Assembly: GCF_003610915.1 (NCBI RefSeq)
Contig: NZ_NSDJ01000001.1
Location: forward strand, 248,001-312,000
Origin: Rahnella variigena
GTDB lineage: Bacteria; Pseudomonadota; Gammaproteobacteria; Enterobacterales; Enterobacteriaceae
Direction of reading: 5' to 3'
DNA length: 64,000 nucleotides
In this document: one piece after another, positions 31,368 through 39,149 of the stretch
Numbering within the stretch: position 1 is the stretch's first letter
Layout of the letters: the number at the start of each line of letters is the position of its first letter
Notes under the pieces: model-generated
Seen by the model: the letters and a program-made list of their open reading frames with translations, nothing else
Database searches by the model: none
Told to the model about the DNA's origin: nothing
Position numbers and translations under genes: made by a program

Positions 31368-31540
31368 TCTGCATTCTTCCCGCGTCAGACCACGTTCAGC
31401 ACCTGCAGGGCTTTCTGCTCACCGATTGTGCGGGGTATACTCGTATTTCATTAACGCGCTGCGGCATGAAGCCGTCCGCTTCTTCTGTCGATTCACTCAG
31501 TGGCTGTATATCTGCCGCGACAAAGAGAACTTTACTCCGC

Positions 31541-33271
31541 ATGGATCACCGCATTCTTCGAATTTTCTTCCTGCTTTGCAGCCTGTGTCTTTTGCCCTTT
31601 CAGGCGAATGCCTCTTTGTTTGGCAAACCCGCTGCGGCGCAGTTTGTGCCTGTCGATCAGGCTTTCAGTTTTGATTTTCACCAGCAGGGACATGATCTCA
31701 AACTTAGCTGGCAAATCCGCGACGGCTATTATCTGTACCGCAGTAAAATTGAGCTTGAACCGAAGAATGCGCAGCTCGCCGCCTTCCTTTTGCCGAAGGG
31801 GCGCGAACATCACGACGAATTTTTTGGTGAGAGCGAAGTTTATGAAAACGCGCTAAATATTGTAGTTCCGATACGTGAGGCAAGCGCCGAGGCGACGGTT
31901 CGTGTCACTTATCAGGGATGTGCTGCCGCAGGGTTCTGTTACCCGCCGGAAACCCGTGAGGTTCCGCTGAGTGCTGTAACACAACCGGAACTCGCCAGCA
32001 CGCCTGCAACGGATAACGCGTCGGTTATCGCGACGCCTGAAACACAATCCACGCCCCTGCCGTTTTCTCCGCTATGGGCTTTGCTGATCGGCATCGGGAT
32101 TGCCTTTACGCCTTGCGTGCTGCCGATGTATCCGCTGATTTCAGGCATCATTCTCGGACGCCAGCGCCCTCACAGTATGAAGCGTATCTTCCTGCTGGCA
32201 CTGGTTTACGTGCAGGGCATGGCGCTGACATACACGCTGCTCGGCATGATAGTGGCTGCCGCTGGCTTGCAGTTCCAGGCGGCGCTGCAAAGTCCGTGGG
32301 TACTGATTGTGCTTTCGGTGATGTTCATTGCACTGGCGCTGTCGATGTTTGGCACGTTCAGCCTGCAACTTCCTTCTTCAGTCCAGACCCGTCTGGCTTT
32401 GTGGAGTAATGAACAAAAAGGCGGCTCGCTGCCCGGCGTCTTTATTATGGGCGCACTGGCGGGACTGATCTGCTCGCCCTGCACTACCGCGCCGCTCAGC
32501 GCGATTTTGTTGTATATCGCCCAGAGCGGGGATCTGCTGGCGGGGGCTGGCACGCTGTATCTTTATGCGCTGGGGATGGGCATTCCGCTGATTATCGTCA
32601 CGATGTTTGGCAACAAACTGCTGCCACGTAGCGGGCCGTGGATGCAGTACGTCAAGGAAGGTTTTGGCTTTGTGATACTGGCACTGCCGGTTTTCCTGCT
32701 GGAACGCGTGATTGGCGATACCTGGGGACTGCGTTTGTGGAGTCTGCTCGGCGTGGCCTTCTTCGGCTGGGCGCTGGCACTGAGCCTGAAAAGCCAGCGA
32801 GGCGTGGTTCGGGTGCTGCAGTTAGTCTTTCTTGCGGCGGCACTGATTGTCAGCCGCCCCTTACAGGACTGGGCATTTACGCCAGCTGGTGAAACAACTG
32901 CGCCGCAGCACGCGTTGAATTTCCAGAAAATCCATAATGTGGGTGAACTGGATGCCGCCCTTCAGGGGGCTCAGGGCAAACGCGTCATGCTGGATTTGTA
33001 CGCGGACTGGTGTGTGGCGTGTAAAGAGTTCGAAAAATATACCTTCTCAGCGCCAGAAGTGCAGAATGAACTGACGAATACCTTGTTGCTGCAGGCTGAT
33101 GTCACCCATAACTCCGCGGAGCAGAAAGCGTTATTAGAGCGTTTGAAGGTTCTGGGCCTGCCGACGATTTTATTCTTCGGACCTGATGGACATGAGTTGC
33201 CACAGTCGAGGGTGACAGGGTTTATGAATGCCGCAGAGTTCAGCGCGCATTTGCAGAAAACCCGCCCTTAA
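31541..33271 (+). CDS. dsbD: Thiol:disulfide interchange protein DsbD
   Basis: Carries electrons from cytoplasmic thioredoxin across the inner membrane to DsbC, DsbG and CcmG. The start is the ATG at 31541 ([10 protein letters not shown], 576 residues; E. coli 565), giving a normal signal peptide ending NASL; longer in-frame readings start inside dcuA. Three thiol pairs are visible: C(AAAGF)C in the N-terminal domain, FTPCVLP and ICSPCTT in the membrane domain (eight helices), and WCVACK in the C-terminal thioredoxin-like domain. E. coli has cutA just upstream; here it is missing. Confidence 0.96.
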   Translation: MDHRILRIFFLLCSLCLLPFQANASLFGKPAAAQFVPVDQAFSFDFHQQGHDLKLSWQIRDGYYLYRSKIELEPKNAQLAAFLLPKGREHHDEFFGESEVYENALNIVVPIREASAEATVRVTYQGCAAAGFCYPPETREVPLSAVTQPELASTPATDNASVIATPETQSTPLPFSPLWALLIGIGIAFTPCVLPMYPLISGIILGRQRPHSMKRIFLLALVYVQGMALTYTLLGMIVAAAGLQFQAALQSPWVLIVLSVMFIALALSMFGTFSLQLPSSVQTRLALWSNEQKGGSLPGVFIMGALAGLICSPCTTAPLSAILLYIAQSGDLLAGAGTLYLYALGMGIPLIIVTMFGNKLLPRSGPWMQYVKEGFGFVILALPVFLLERVIGDTWGLRLWSLLGVAFFGWALALSLKSQRGVVRVLQLVFLAAALIVSRPLQDWAFTPAGETTAPQHALNFQKIHNVGELDAALQGAQGKRVMLDLYADWCVACKEFEKYTFSAPEVQNELTNTLLLQADVTHNSAEQKALLERLKVLGLPTILFFGPDGHELPQSRVTGFMNAAEFSAHLQKTRP

Positions 33272-33314
33272 ACGACACTACCTTTTGAAGTACGCGAATT
33301 GTGAGGAGGCAAAC

Positions 33315-33890
33315 GTGCTACGTGAACAAGTTCTCGATAAAACCCTTAATCTTTTGGAACAACGTGGCCTTGCAACATTGTCACTGGAAACTGTCGCCGA
33401 ACTGGTGGATGTTCCGCTCAATGAATTAGGCCGTTTCTGGCCGGATGCCGAAGCTCTGCTGTATGACAGCCTGCGTTATCACGGTGAACAGATTGATATC
33501 TGGCGACGTCAGCTGATGCTTGATGAATCCCTTTCTGCGCCGCAGAAATTACTGGCCCGGTACAAAGTACTGGATGAGCAGGTGCGCCAGCAACGCTACC
33601 CCGGTTGCCTGTTTATCGCCGCCTGTACGTTTTTCCCTGACAGCGATATGCCGATCCATCAGTTAGCTCAGCAACAGAAACGGGCATCCTATGACTACAC
33701 TCTGGCGCTTTTGCAGGAAATGGGGTCGGATGATGCAGAAATGGTCGCTCAGCAGATGGAACTGATCCTGGAAGGGTGTCTGAGTAAATTGCTGGTTAAG
33801 CGCCAGCTGAACGACGTGGAAGTCGCCCGCCGTCTGGCAGAGGATGTGCTGAACGTCGCCCGTTGCCGCGAACATGGCGCGCTTTCCTGA
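33315..33890 (+). CDS. yjdC: TetR-family regulator YjdC
   Basis: Predicted DNA-binding repressor of unknown targets. The start is GTG at 33315 directly after GAGGAGG (191 residues, the E. coli length); an upstream in-frame start lies in dsbD. The N-terminal helix-turn-helix covers about residues 17-42 ([21 protein letters not shown]). The ligand-binding domain has the conserved [16 protein letters not shown]. It follows dsbD by 43 bp, as in E. coli, and may be cotranscribed with it. Confidence 0.93.
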   Translation: MLREQVLDKTLNLLEQRGLATLSLETVAELVDVPLNELGRFWPDAEALLYDSLRYHGEQIDIWRRQLMLDESLSAPQKLLARYKVLDEQVRQQRYPGCLFIAACTFFPDSDMPIHQLAQQQKRASYDYTLALLQEMGSDDAEMVAQQMELILEGCLSKLLVKRQLNDVEVARRLAEDVLNVARCREHGALS

Positions 33891-33980
33891 CTTCTCTGGT
33901 CTTCAGACCCGCGAATTCGCTTTTTTTGAATGAAAAGGCAGCAAACGAACGCATTTTATGTGTTTTAGATGACAAAGCCG

Positions 33981-34009
33981 TTGACGGCACAGGCCCAATA
34001 CGGTTTAAT
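33981..34009 (+). promoter_or_regulatory. Promoter of tRNA-Phe
   Basis: TTGACG at 33981-33986, a 17-bp spacer, TTTAAT at 34004-34009 and a GCGCCCC discriminator, ten bases before the mature tRNA. Confidence 0.8.
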
Positions 34010-34019
34010 GCGCCCCGTT

Positions 34020-34095
34020 GCCCGGATAGCTCAGTCGGTAGAGCAAGGGATTGAAAATCCCTGTGTCCTTGGTTCGATTCCGAGTCCGGGCACCA
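34020..34095 (+). tRNA. pheU: tRNA-Phe (GAA)
   Basis: 76-nt cloverleaf GCCCGGATAGCTCAGTCGGT... with anticodon GAA inside GGATTGAAAATCC and encoded CCA. It matches E. coli pheU in sequence and position after yjdC. tRNA-Phe genes are frequent island integration sites, but I found no second copy of its 3' end and no integrase in the 8 kb downstream. Confidence 0.97.
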
Positions 34096-34105
34096 TATTT
34101 AAAGA

Positions 34106-34129
34106 AACCAGCCTAACGGCTGGTTTTTT
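34106..34129 (+). terminator. Terminator of tRNA-Phe
   Basis: AACCAGCC-TAAC-GGCTGGTTTTTT follows the tRNA by ten bases. Confidence 0.93.
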
Positions 34130-34315
34130 GCTTTCTGGGTTCTTATAAAGATCATGGACTCTCCATCGAACCTCATCCCCAATTGTCTGACGCTTGCTCA
34201 GCCCACATCATTTCCTGTGAAATCCCCCACTGTTATCCCCTATAAACTCATATTAAACCTGCACTTGAGCTGATACATTGCAGATTGAACATTGAGTAAA
34301 TTTATAGGATATAAA

Positions 34316-35341
34316 ATGCCTTCGTCCACAAATCCGCTACTCGCTTCTCCGTTGAAAGCCGGCGATACCGTTGGTTTTTTCTCTGCGTCGTCACCTGTTA
34401 CTGCTACGGCACCTGAGCGTTTTTCTCGTGGAAAGAAATTTCTTGAAGAAAAAGGATTTGTACTGAAAGCGGGCTCACTGACGGGGCATTCTGACCATTA
34501 CCGTTCAGGTTCAGTTGCCGCCAGAGCGGAAGAATTAAATCAGTTGATCCGCGATCCGCAGGTGCGTTGTGTGATGTCGACGATTGGAGGCAATAACAGC
34601 AACTCCCTGCTGCCTTATCTGGACTACGATGCGCTGCGCGCTGACCCGAAAATCATTATCGGATACTCCGATTCCACGGCGCTTCTGGCCGGAATTTATG
34701 CCCAGACCGGTCTCATCACGTTCTACGGTCCGGCGCTGGTGGCTTCTTTCGGCGAGTTTCCCCCGCTGGTTGATGAAACCTGGGCCTCTTTTGCCGATAT
34801 CCTGATGACCCGCCATAAAGCGCCTTACCGTTATCCTCTTCCTGCATACTGGACGGACGAAAAGCTCAACTGGAATGACGTCACGCCAGTAAGAGCCAAA
34901 AAATTGTATGCAAATACCTGCCGTTTTCTCGGGGCAGGACGCATTGAGGGACGGGTTATCGGCGGGAACCTGAATACTTTATCAGGCATCTGGGGTAGCC
35001 CTTATATGCCGGAAATTCATCAGGGCGATATTTTGTTTATTGAAGACAGCCTTAAAGATATTGCCACCGTTGAACGCTCTTTCTCGATGCTGAAGCTCAA
35101 CGGAGTTTTCGATCGTGTAAGCGCCATTCTGCTCGGAAAACACGAACTGTTCGATAATGCCGGTACGGGAAGACAGCCGGCGGACGTTCTGCTGGAGATT
35201 CTGAACGGGCAGGAAATTCCCCTGGTCGATGGCTTTGACTGTTGCCATACCCATCCGATGTTAACACTCCCTCTGGGTACTGATATTATTGTGGACTTTG
35301 ATCACCAGCATATCGACATCTCTGGTCATTACTTGCGCTGA
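34316..35341 (+). CDS. MccF-type serine carboxypeptidase (S66 family)
   Basis: Cytoplasmic serine peptidase related to LD-carboxypeptidase A and to MccF, which gives self-immunity to microcin C by cutting the amide that joins the peptide to its nucleotide. The start is the ATG at 34316 after TAGGAT (MPSSTNPLLA, 341 residues); a TTG at 34292 is less likely. The catalytic triad falls at the positions known for MccF: Ser118 in GYSDS, Glu243 in FIEDS and His311 in CHTHPM. N-terminal GDTVGFFSASSPV is typical of S66. No mccA, mccB or other microcin genes are near, so this is an orphan. It may detoxify aminoacyl nucleotides or other peptide-nucleotide antibiotics; a peptidoglycan recycling role is possible but less supported. 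Confidence 0.88.
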   Translation: MPSSTNPLLASPLKAGDTVGFFSASSPVTATAPERFSRGKKFLEEKGFVLKAGSLTGHSDHYRSGSVAARAEELNQLIRDPQVRCVMSTIGGNNSNSLLPYLDYDALRADPKIIIGYSDSTALLAGIYAQTGLITFYGPALVASFGEFPPLVDETWASFADILMTRHKAPYRYPLPAYWTDEKLNWNDVTPVRAKKLYANTCRFLGAGRIEGRVIGGNLNTLSGIWGSPYMPEIHQGDILFIEDSLKDIATVERSFSMLKLNGVFDRVSAILLGKHELFDNAGTGRQPADVLLEILNGQEIPLVDGFDCCHTHPMLTLPLGTDIIVDFDHQHIDISGHYLR

Positions 35342-35596
35342 TACCTCCGAAATCACGTACTACTAAAATTCCGTATGTGATTTATTATCATCTTCCTGTT
35401 TCATATCCCGGCCATTTACATTTCAAGTGACTGCTCTGTAAACATTTACTACAGAAATCTGTTTTTAAAATAGAAGGGTTTATACTAACTGCCCTCTGTG
35501 AAGCAGTATATAAAGATAAAACACCCGTAAAGCAGCACTGTACTAATTAACTGATGCAGCGGAAATGACCGAATATTCTAAACAGGGAGGAGTGGC

Positions 35597-36475
35597 ATGC
35601 CCATGGTTTATCTGATTGAAAATCAAATAGTCTTCAATCCGGAGGAAAATTCGCTTTCATTACTGAGTGATGATGAAAGTAAGATCACCGTCTCAAATCC
35701 TGCACGGAGAATATTATTATTGTTAATTGAACAACAAGGCGTGGTCGTTCAGCGTGAAACATTCTTTAAAAAAGTATGGGATGACTACGGCCTGAACGCT
35801 AGCAATAATAACCTTAATCACTGTATCAGCAAATTACGTAAAGTCATCTCAACCCTGGGATACCAAAATGAATTTATCGTTACTGTCCCTAAGGTCGGTT
35901 TTATCATCCGGAAGGAAATCATTATTGAGACCTGTGCCAATAAGATTGAGACTCAGGTATTAGTAGAAAATGGTGATGAAGTCGCTAAAGAGCCCGATAA
36001 TGTTCCGGGCGAAGCGATGCCGGATGACGAAATAATAAATCATTCTGTGGCGCCACAGCAAAATGCAACTGAACCTGAACCGCAGAAGGGAAAATATCAT
36101 CATTATTTTATAATGAGCATTCTGGTCACTGCCGCACTGACAGTCTGGGCAATTTTCATTTTTTACAATGACATGAGTGATCCGAAAGCTGACTTAGAGA
36201 TTGCCAAAATCGGATCCTGCAGCTTGTACGCAACGGCCCCGGTTTCCCGGTCAAATAAGAGTAATTTTATTCAACTGGCAGAAGATTTTCTGCATAAGAA
36301 CAATATCTCATGCAAACCAGGACACATTCTTATATTTCAAAGCGAGCTTTTCTCTTCGCCAATAAATACCGGTTCAGTGCGGGAGTTTCTCGCACAATGC
36401 AGCACCGATGACAATCATAAAGCAAGTGTTTGCATAAGCTATTATACAAATGACAGGACCACGCATGATCAGTGA
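35597..36475 (+). CDS. ToxR/CadC/MarT-like membrane-bound winged-helix regulator
   Basis: One-component transcription factor anchored in the inner membrane. Of 292 residues, 1-105 form an OmpR-type winged helix (RRILLLLIEQQGVVVQRETFFKKVW, then NNNLNHCISKLRKVI as recognition helix and the VPKVGFII wing). A charged linker follows to about 165, then one membrane segment (171-190, FIMSILVTAALTVWAIFIFY) and a short periplasmic domain of about 100 residues with four cysteines (208, 239, 268, 279), which may form two disulfides. CadC has a far larger sensor, so this is closer to MarT of Salmonella. The start at 35597 follows GGGAGGAG. The next gene overlaps its end by 11 bp. Base composition is clearly more AT-rich than the housekeeping genes, suggesting transfer. 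Confidence 0.85.
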   Translation: MPMVYLIENQIVFNPEENSLSLLSDDESKITVSNPARRILLLLIEQQGVVVQRETFFKKVWDDYGLNASNNNLNHCISKLRKVISTLGYQNEFIVTVPKVGFIIRKEIIIETCANKIETQVLVENGDEVAKEPDNVPGEAMPDDEIINHSVAPQQNATEPEPQKGKYHHYFIMSILVTAALTVWAIFIFYNDMSDPKADLEIAKIGSCSLYATAPVSRSNKSNFIQLAEDFLHKNNISCKPGHILIFQSELFSSPINTGSVREFLAQCSTDDNHKASVCISYYTNDRTTHDQ

Positions 36476-37019
36476 TAGAAAATTTATTCCTCCGGGCAAG
36501 AAAACTATTATTTACACGTTACTTCCTGTCGCTGCGTTGCTGTTAGTGTTATATGGAATGTCTCTGAGAAAGGACAAGCATACGTTTCCGGTTAATATCC
36601 CTTGCAGGGGAAGTATGATCGTAGAAGCACAATATGATCATCAGAGAGCGAAAATGGTGACCTCTTTGTACTTTAGTTTTCTTGATAATCGTAAAATTTT
36701 AGTTTCACTCAGTGGAACTGCATATTTATACAATGAGGAAGGAAAACTGGTAAACAGGAAAACTTTGCTGAGGAATATCTATTATGACTACGTACAGGAG
36801 AGCAAAGTGACCGATACCTATTCAATGACCAGCAGACAGATTAACATTGATAGCATAGACAATATGGACTGGGGGATTTCTTCGCTTCTGATGATAAACA
36901 GTTTTTTTCTAACCGGGCATACCGATACGATGGTGTTGAAGAAATATGATGACAACACCATGCTGATAGAAAGTAATCAGTCTCCGTTTGCATTATGTGT
37001 TTTCAAAAAATCTTTTTAA
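36465..37019 (+). CDS. FidL-like membrane protein, partner of the ToxR-like regulator
   Basis: 184-residue protein with a short cytoplasmic N terminus, one membrane segment (about 14-31, TIIYTLLPVAALLLVLYG) and a periplasmic domain with two cysteines (47 and 178). I identify it as FidL-like from topology, size and its place behind a MarT-like regulator, as in the marT-fidL pair of Salmonella SPI-3; sequence identity was not tested. The start is the ATG at 36465, preceded by AGGA; one at 36450 has no ribosome site. The 11-bp overlap with the regulator gene implies coupled translation. The arrangement recalls ToxR/ToxS, where the second protein protects or activates the first in the periplasm. 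Confidence 0.7.
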   Translation: MISDRKFIPPGKKTIIYTLLPVAALLLVLYGMSLRKDKHTFPVNIPCRGSMIVEAQYDHQRAKMVTSLYFSFLDNRKILVSLSGTAYLYNEEGKLVNRKTLLRNIYYDYVQESKVTDTYSMTSRQINIDSIDNMDWGISSLLMINSFFLTGHTDTMVLKKYDDNTMLIESNQSPFALCVFKKSF

Positions 37020-37044
37020 AAACAGCGAAATGGATGAAGCCTGA

Positions 37045-37317
37045 TTATTTATAGTAAAGATATAAATCATAACCGCAAGCCTGAGCATAACGAGACAAAG
37101 TACTGAAGCTTGCCTGAGCTGGCCGCTTCTCAAGACGGGTGATTGCCGGTGGCGTGATCCCAAGCCGTCTGGCCAGTTCAGTTTTACTCAATCCGGCATC
37201 TTCGCGCAGGGTTTGCAGCAGGGCGTGAATGTGCTTTTCTGCGATGAGTTCCGGTGCCTGTGCGGAGTATATGGGTTCCTCCAGCGCCTGAGCCCGCAAT
37301 TTTGCCGTTCTTAGCAT
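37045..37317 (-). CDS. Orphan XRE-family helix-turn-helix protein
   Basis: 90-residue DNA-binding protein. The Cro/CI-type helix-turn-helix spans about residues 42-65 (LSKTELARRLGITPPAITRL), and the end YGYDLYLYYK-like tail (CGYDLYLYYK) resembles HipB/HigA-type antitoxins. No toxin-sized gene is next to it. It lies 23 bp after the fimbrial adhesin gene on the same strand, so it is probably the last gene of the fimbrial operon and may regulate it. Regulators at the end of fimbrial operons are known in other systems (for example PapX, of a different family). Confidence 0.75.
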   Translation of the reverse strand: MLRTAKLRAQALEEPIYSAQAPELIAEKHIHALLQTLREDAGLSKTELARRLGITPPAITRLEKRPAQASFSTLSRYAQACGYDLYLYYK

Positions 37318-37340
37318 ATCGTTCTCCCTTATCTTTGCGG

Positions 37341-38312
37341 TCAGTAATAGTTAATCTTGACGATCACCGACGCATCAAACTGCCCGAGAGAAAGTGTTTT
37401 TCCCGGGATGGCACTCAGTTTTGCAGTGAAGTTTTTGGTGACCTCATTCACATTGTTAAGCTCTGCAAAGTTATCGTACCGGTTGAAAGTAATGGCCTTC
37501 TGCTGGTCGTTGTAGAGCATGAGCTTGGCACCGTTCGAAAGGTCAATCGCGGTGTCATCCAGCAGCGGACTGGCCGTTGAAAATTCTGCCTGTAGTGAGA
37601 AGTTATCCAGACATCCTTGTTTTACAGCCTTGATGGCAAACGGCAGTGAAATACCTGAAGACCGTGAAAGGGTCGTGCTTTGAATGGCGCCAAAATCGAC
37701 AATCTGAGATTCCGGATACACTTTCAGATCAGAACCGCAGGCCAGAAAACGGATCCCCTGCAAGCCAGAAAGATTGTATTTGAGGTTTTTAGCACCGGGG
37801 GATTTGTTAATACCTCTGCTGCCATCAAGCTGAAAGACGGTGAACTGGTCCGCGCCTTGGTAATGCCCGCTGGAAGGTGCATTTCCACTGACTTTGATAT
37901 ACAGGCGGAACGTCACGTTGACGGTGACGTTCTGGCCTTTTTTGATAGGAGTACTGTTAGTACTGAGTCTCTGCTCGTTCTGTTCCAGATCCTGCCCGTT
38001 GTAGCTCACGCCCAGCAATAAGCCTTCCCCGATCGACTGGGATTTAGGGTTAAAGTAGAAATGCACAACGTCAATAATCGACCCCAGCACATTGTCGCAA
38101 TAGGCCGTGACGTTGATGTCATTCGATTCCCAGACCTTGGTGCCGACAGGTACATTCGCCGGAATAGCCAGTTGCCCTACCGGTATCGCCGGTTTATCCA
38201 CAATACCTGTGCCTTTCTCCACACAATCGAGCGCCAGGGCGCTGCGGGAAAATAAGAAGAGCAGGATGATGATTGCCATCCGGCCAATGGATAATCTGCA
38301 AATATCAGGCAT
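37341..38312 (-). CDS. Fimbrial tip adhesin / minor subunit
   Basis: 323 residues with a signal peptide (about 1-27, ending SALA-LDC). The length and two-part layout fit a tip adhesin: an N-terminal receptor-binding half (to about 180, with GQNVTVNVTFRLYIKV near its end) and a C-terminal pilin domain (about 195-323) ending in the hydrophobic donor strand pattern LGQFDASVIVKINYY used for chaperone binding. Cysteines at the start of each domain can pair. The receptor cannot be told from sequence. AAGGGA precedes the ATG. It follows the chaperone gene by 55 bp; a similar four-gene order is seen in E. coli ybgDQPO. Confidence 0.82.
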   Translation of the reverse strand: MPDICRLSIGRMAIIILLFLFSRSALALDCVEKGTGIVDKPAIPVGQLAIPANVPVGTKVWESNDINVTAYCDNVLGSIIDVVHFYFNPKSQSIGEGLLLGVSYNGQDLEQNEQRLSTNSTPIKKGQNVTVNVTFRLYIKVSGNAPSSGHYQGADQFTVFQLDGSRGINKSPGAKNLKYNLSGLQGIRFLACGSDLKVYPESQIVDFGAIQSTTLSRSSGISLPFAIKAVKQGCLDNFSLQAEFSTASPLLDDTAIDLSNGAKLMLYNDQQKAITFNRYDNFAELNNVNEVTKNFTAKLSAIPGKTLSLGQFDASVIVKINYY

Positions 38313-38367
38313 AACAATCCCTTTTCTTTATGGTAAATCCGTTCAGTCACGGCTTCTCACGTGGTTG

Positions 38368-39102
38368 TTATCGCTTATCATCCTTGCTGATAAGCTGACA
38401 TTGCACGGACGGGCAATTGTATTGATTGACCTGAAGACCGCCGTAATCGTCCATGTACCCGAGACTGTAACGTTCGCTGACGTACTGACTGCCGGTCAGA
38501 GATTCCGTCGCAAACGGCGCCAGCATGACGCTGTCAAAACCCGAAGCATTGCCTTTGTTGACTTTACCCAGATATCCGACAGTGATGTAAAAAGGTGTCG
38601 GATTCGTCAGTTTCAGCCCGTTGCTGAGCCGCGAAACCTGGAGCTGTTCCTGCCAGTTGGCTTTCAACAGTTTTCTCAGTTCCGCCGGGCGGAAGAACAA
38701 TTTCACGCGGCTTTGGATCGCCACCTGCATCACGTTCGCCATATCACTTTTTGGCGGCACTTCGCGCACGTTGAAGTAGAACAGCGACTCGCGGTCTTTC
38801 GGTAAACCGGCGGTTTCCGGCAGTTGCAGGATACGGATCTGGCTTTTCTGCCCGGCATCAATTCGCTGCATCGGCGGCAGCGCCACCAGCGGCGAGGTGA
38901 TTTTTTCGCCCTGTGCGTTCTCCAGCCAGACCTGCGCCAGATAAGGCAGCTCCTTGCTCTGGTTCTCGAGCATGACACTGACGGATTTATCGCTGGCGTT
39001 ATAGATGATGCGCGTCCGGTCAAGATTCACCGCGGCGACTGCCGGATAACATGCTCCGGCCAACATCAGTACGGCTACGCAGCGTAAAATCATTTTTTTC
39101 AT
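38368..39102 (-). CDS. Periplasmic fimbrial chaperone (PapD-like)
   Basis: 244 residues with a signal peptide (about 1-23, ending AVA-AVNLDRTRIIY). The two immunoglobulin-like domains carry the family motifs: the conserved Arg near the start (DRTR), the G1-strand proline region SPLVALPPMQRIDAG, and SLFYFNVREVPPKS. The subunit-binding lysine lies in QSRVKLFFRP. It delivers pilins to the usher by donor-strand complementation. It lies 47 bp after the usher gene. Confidence 0.93.
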   Translation of the reverse strand: MKKMILRCVAVLMLAGACYPAVAAVNLDRTRIIYNASDKSVSVMLENQSKELPYLAQVWLENAQGEKITSPLVALPPMQRIDAGQKSQIRILQLPETAGLPKDRESLFYFNVREVPPKSDMANVMQVAIQSRVKLFFRPAELRKLLKANWQEQLQVSRLSNGLKLTNPTPFYITVGYLGKVNKGNASGFDSVMLAPFATESLTGSQYVSERYSLGYMDDYGGLQVNQYNCPSVQCQLISKDDKR

Positions 39103-39149
39103 CTGGTTATTCCCTTACTAGTGCGATCCCTTCAGACCGCTTTTCATCA

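Noticed and set aside
37045..37317. Complete toxin-antitoxin module
   Set aside because: The XRE protein looks like an antitoxin, but the neighbouring genes on both sides are the adhesin and the FidL-like gene; no toxin-sized partner exists.
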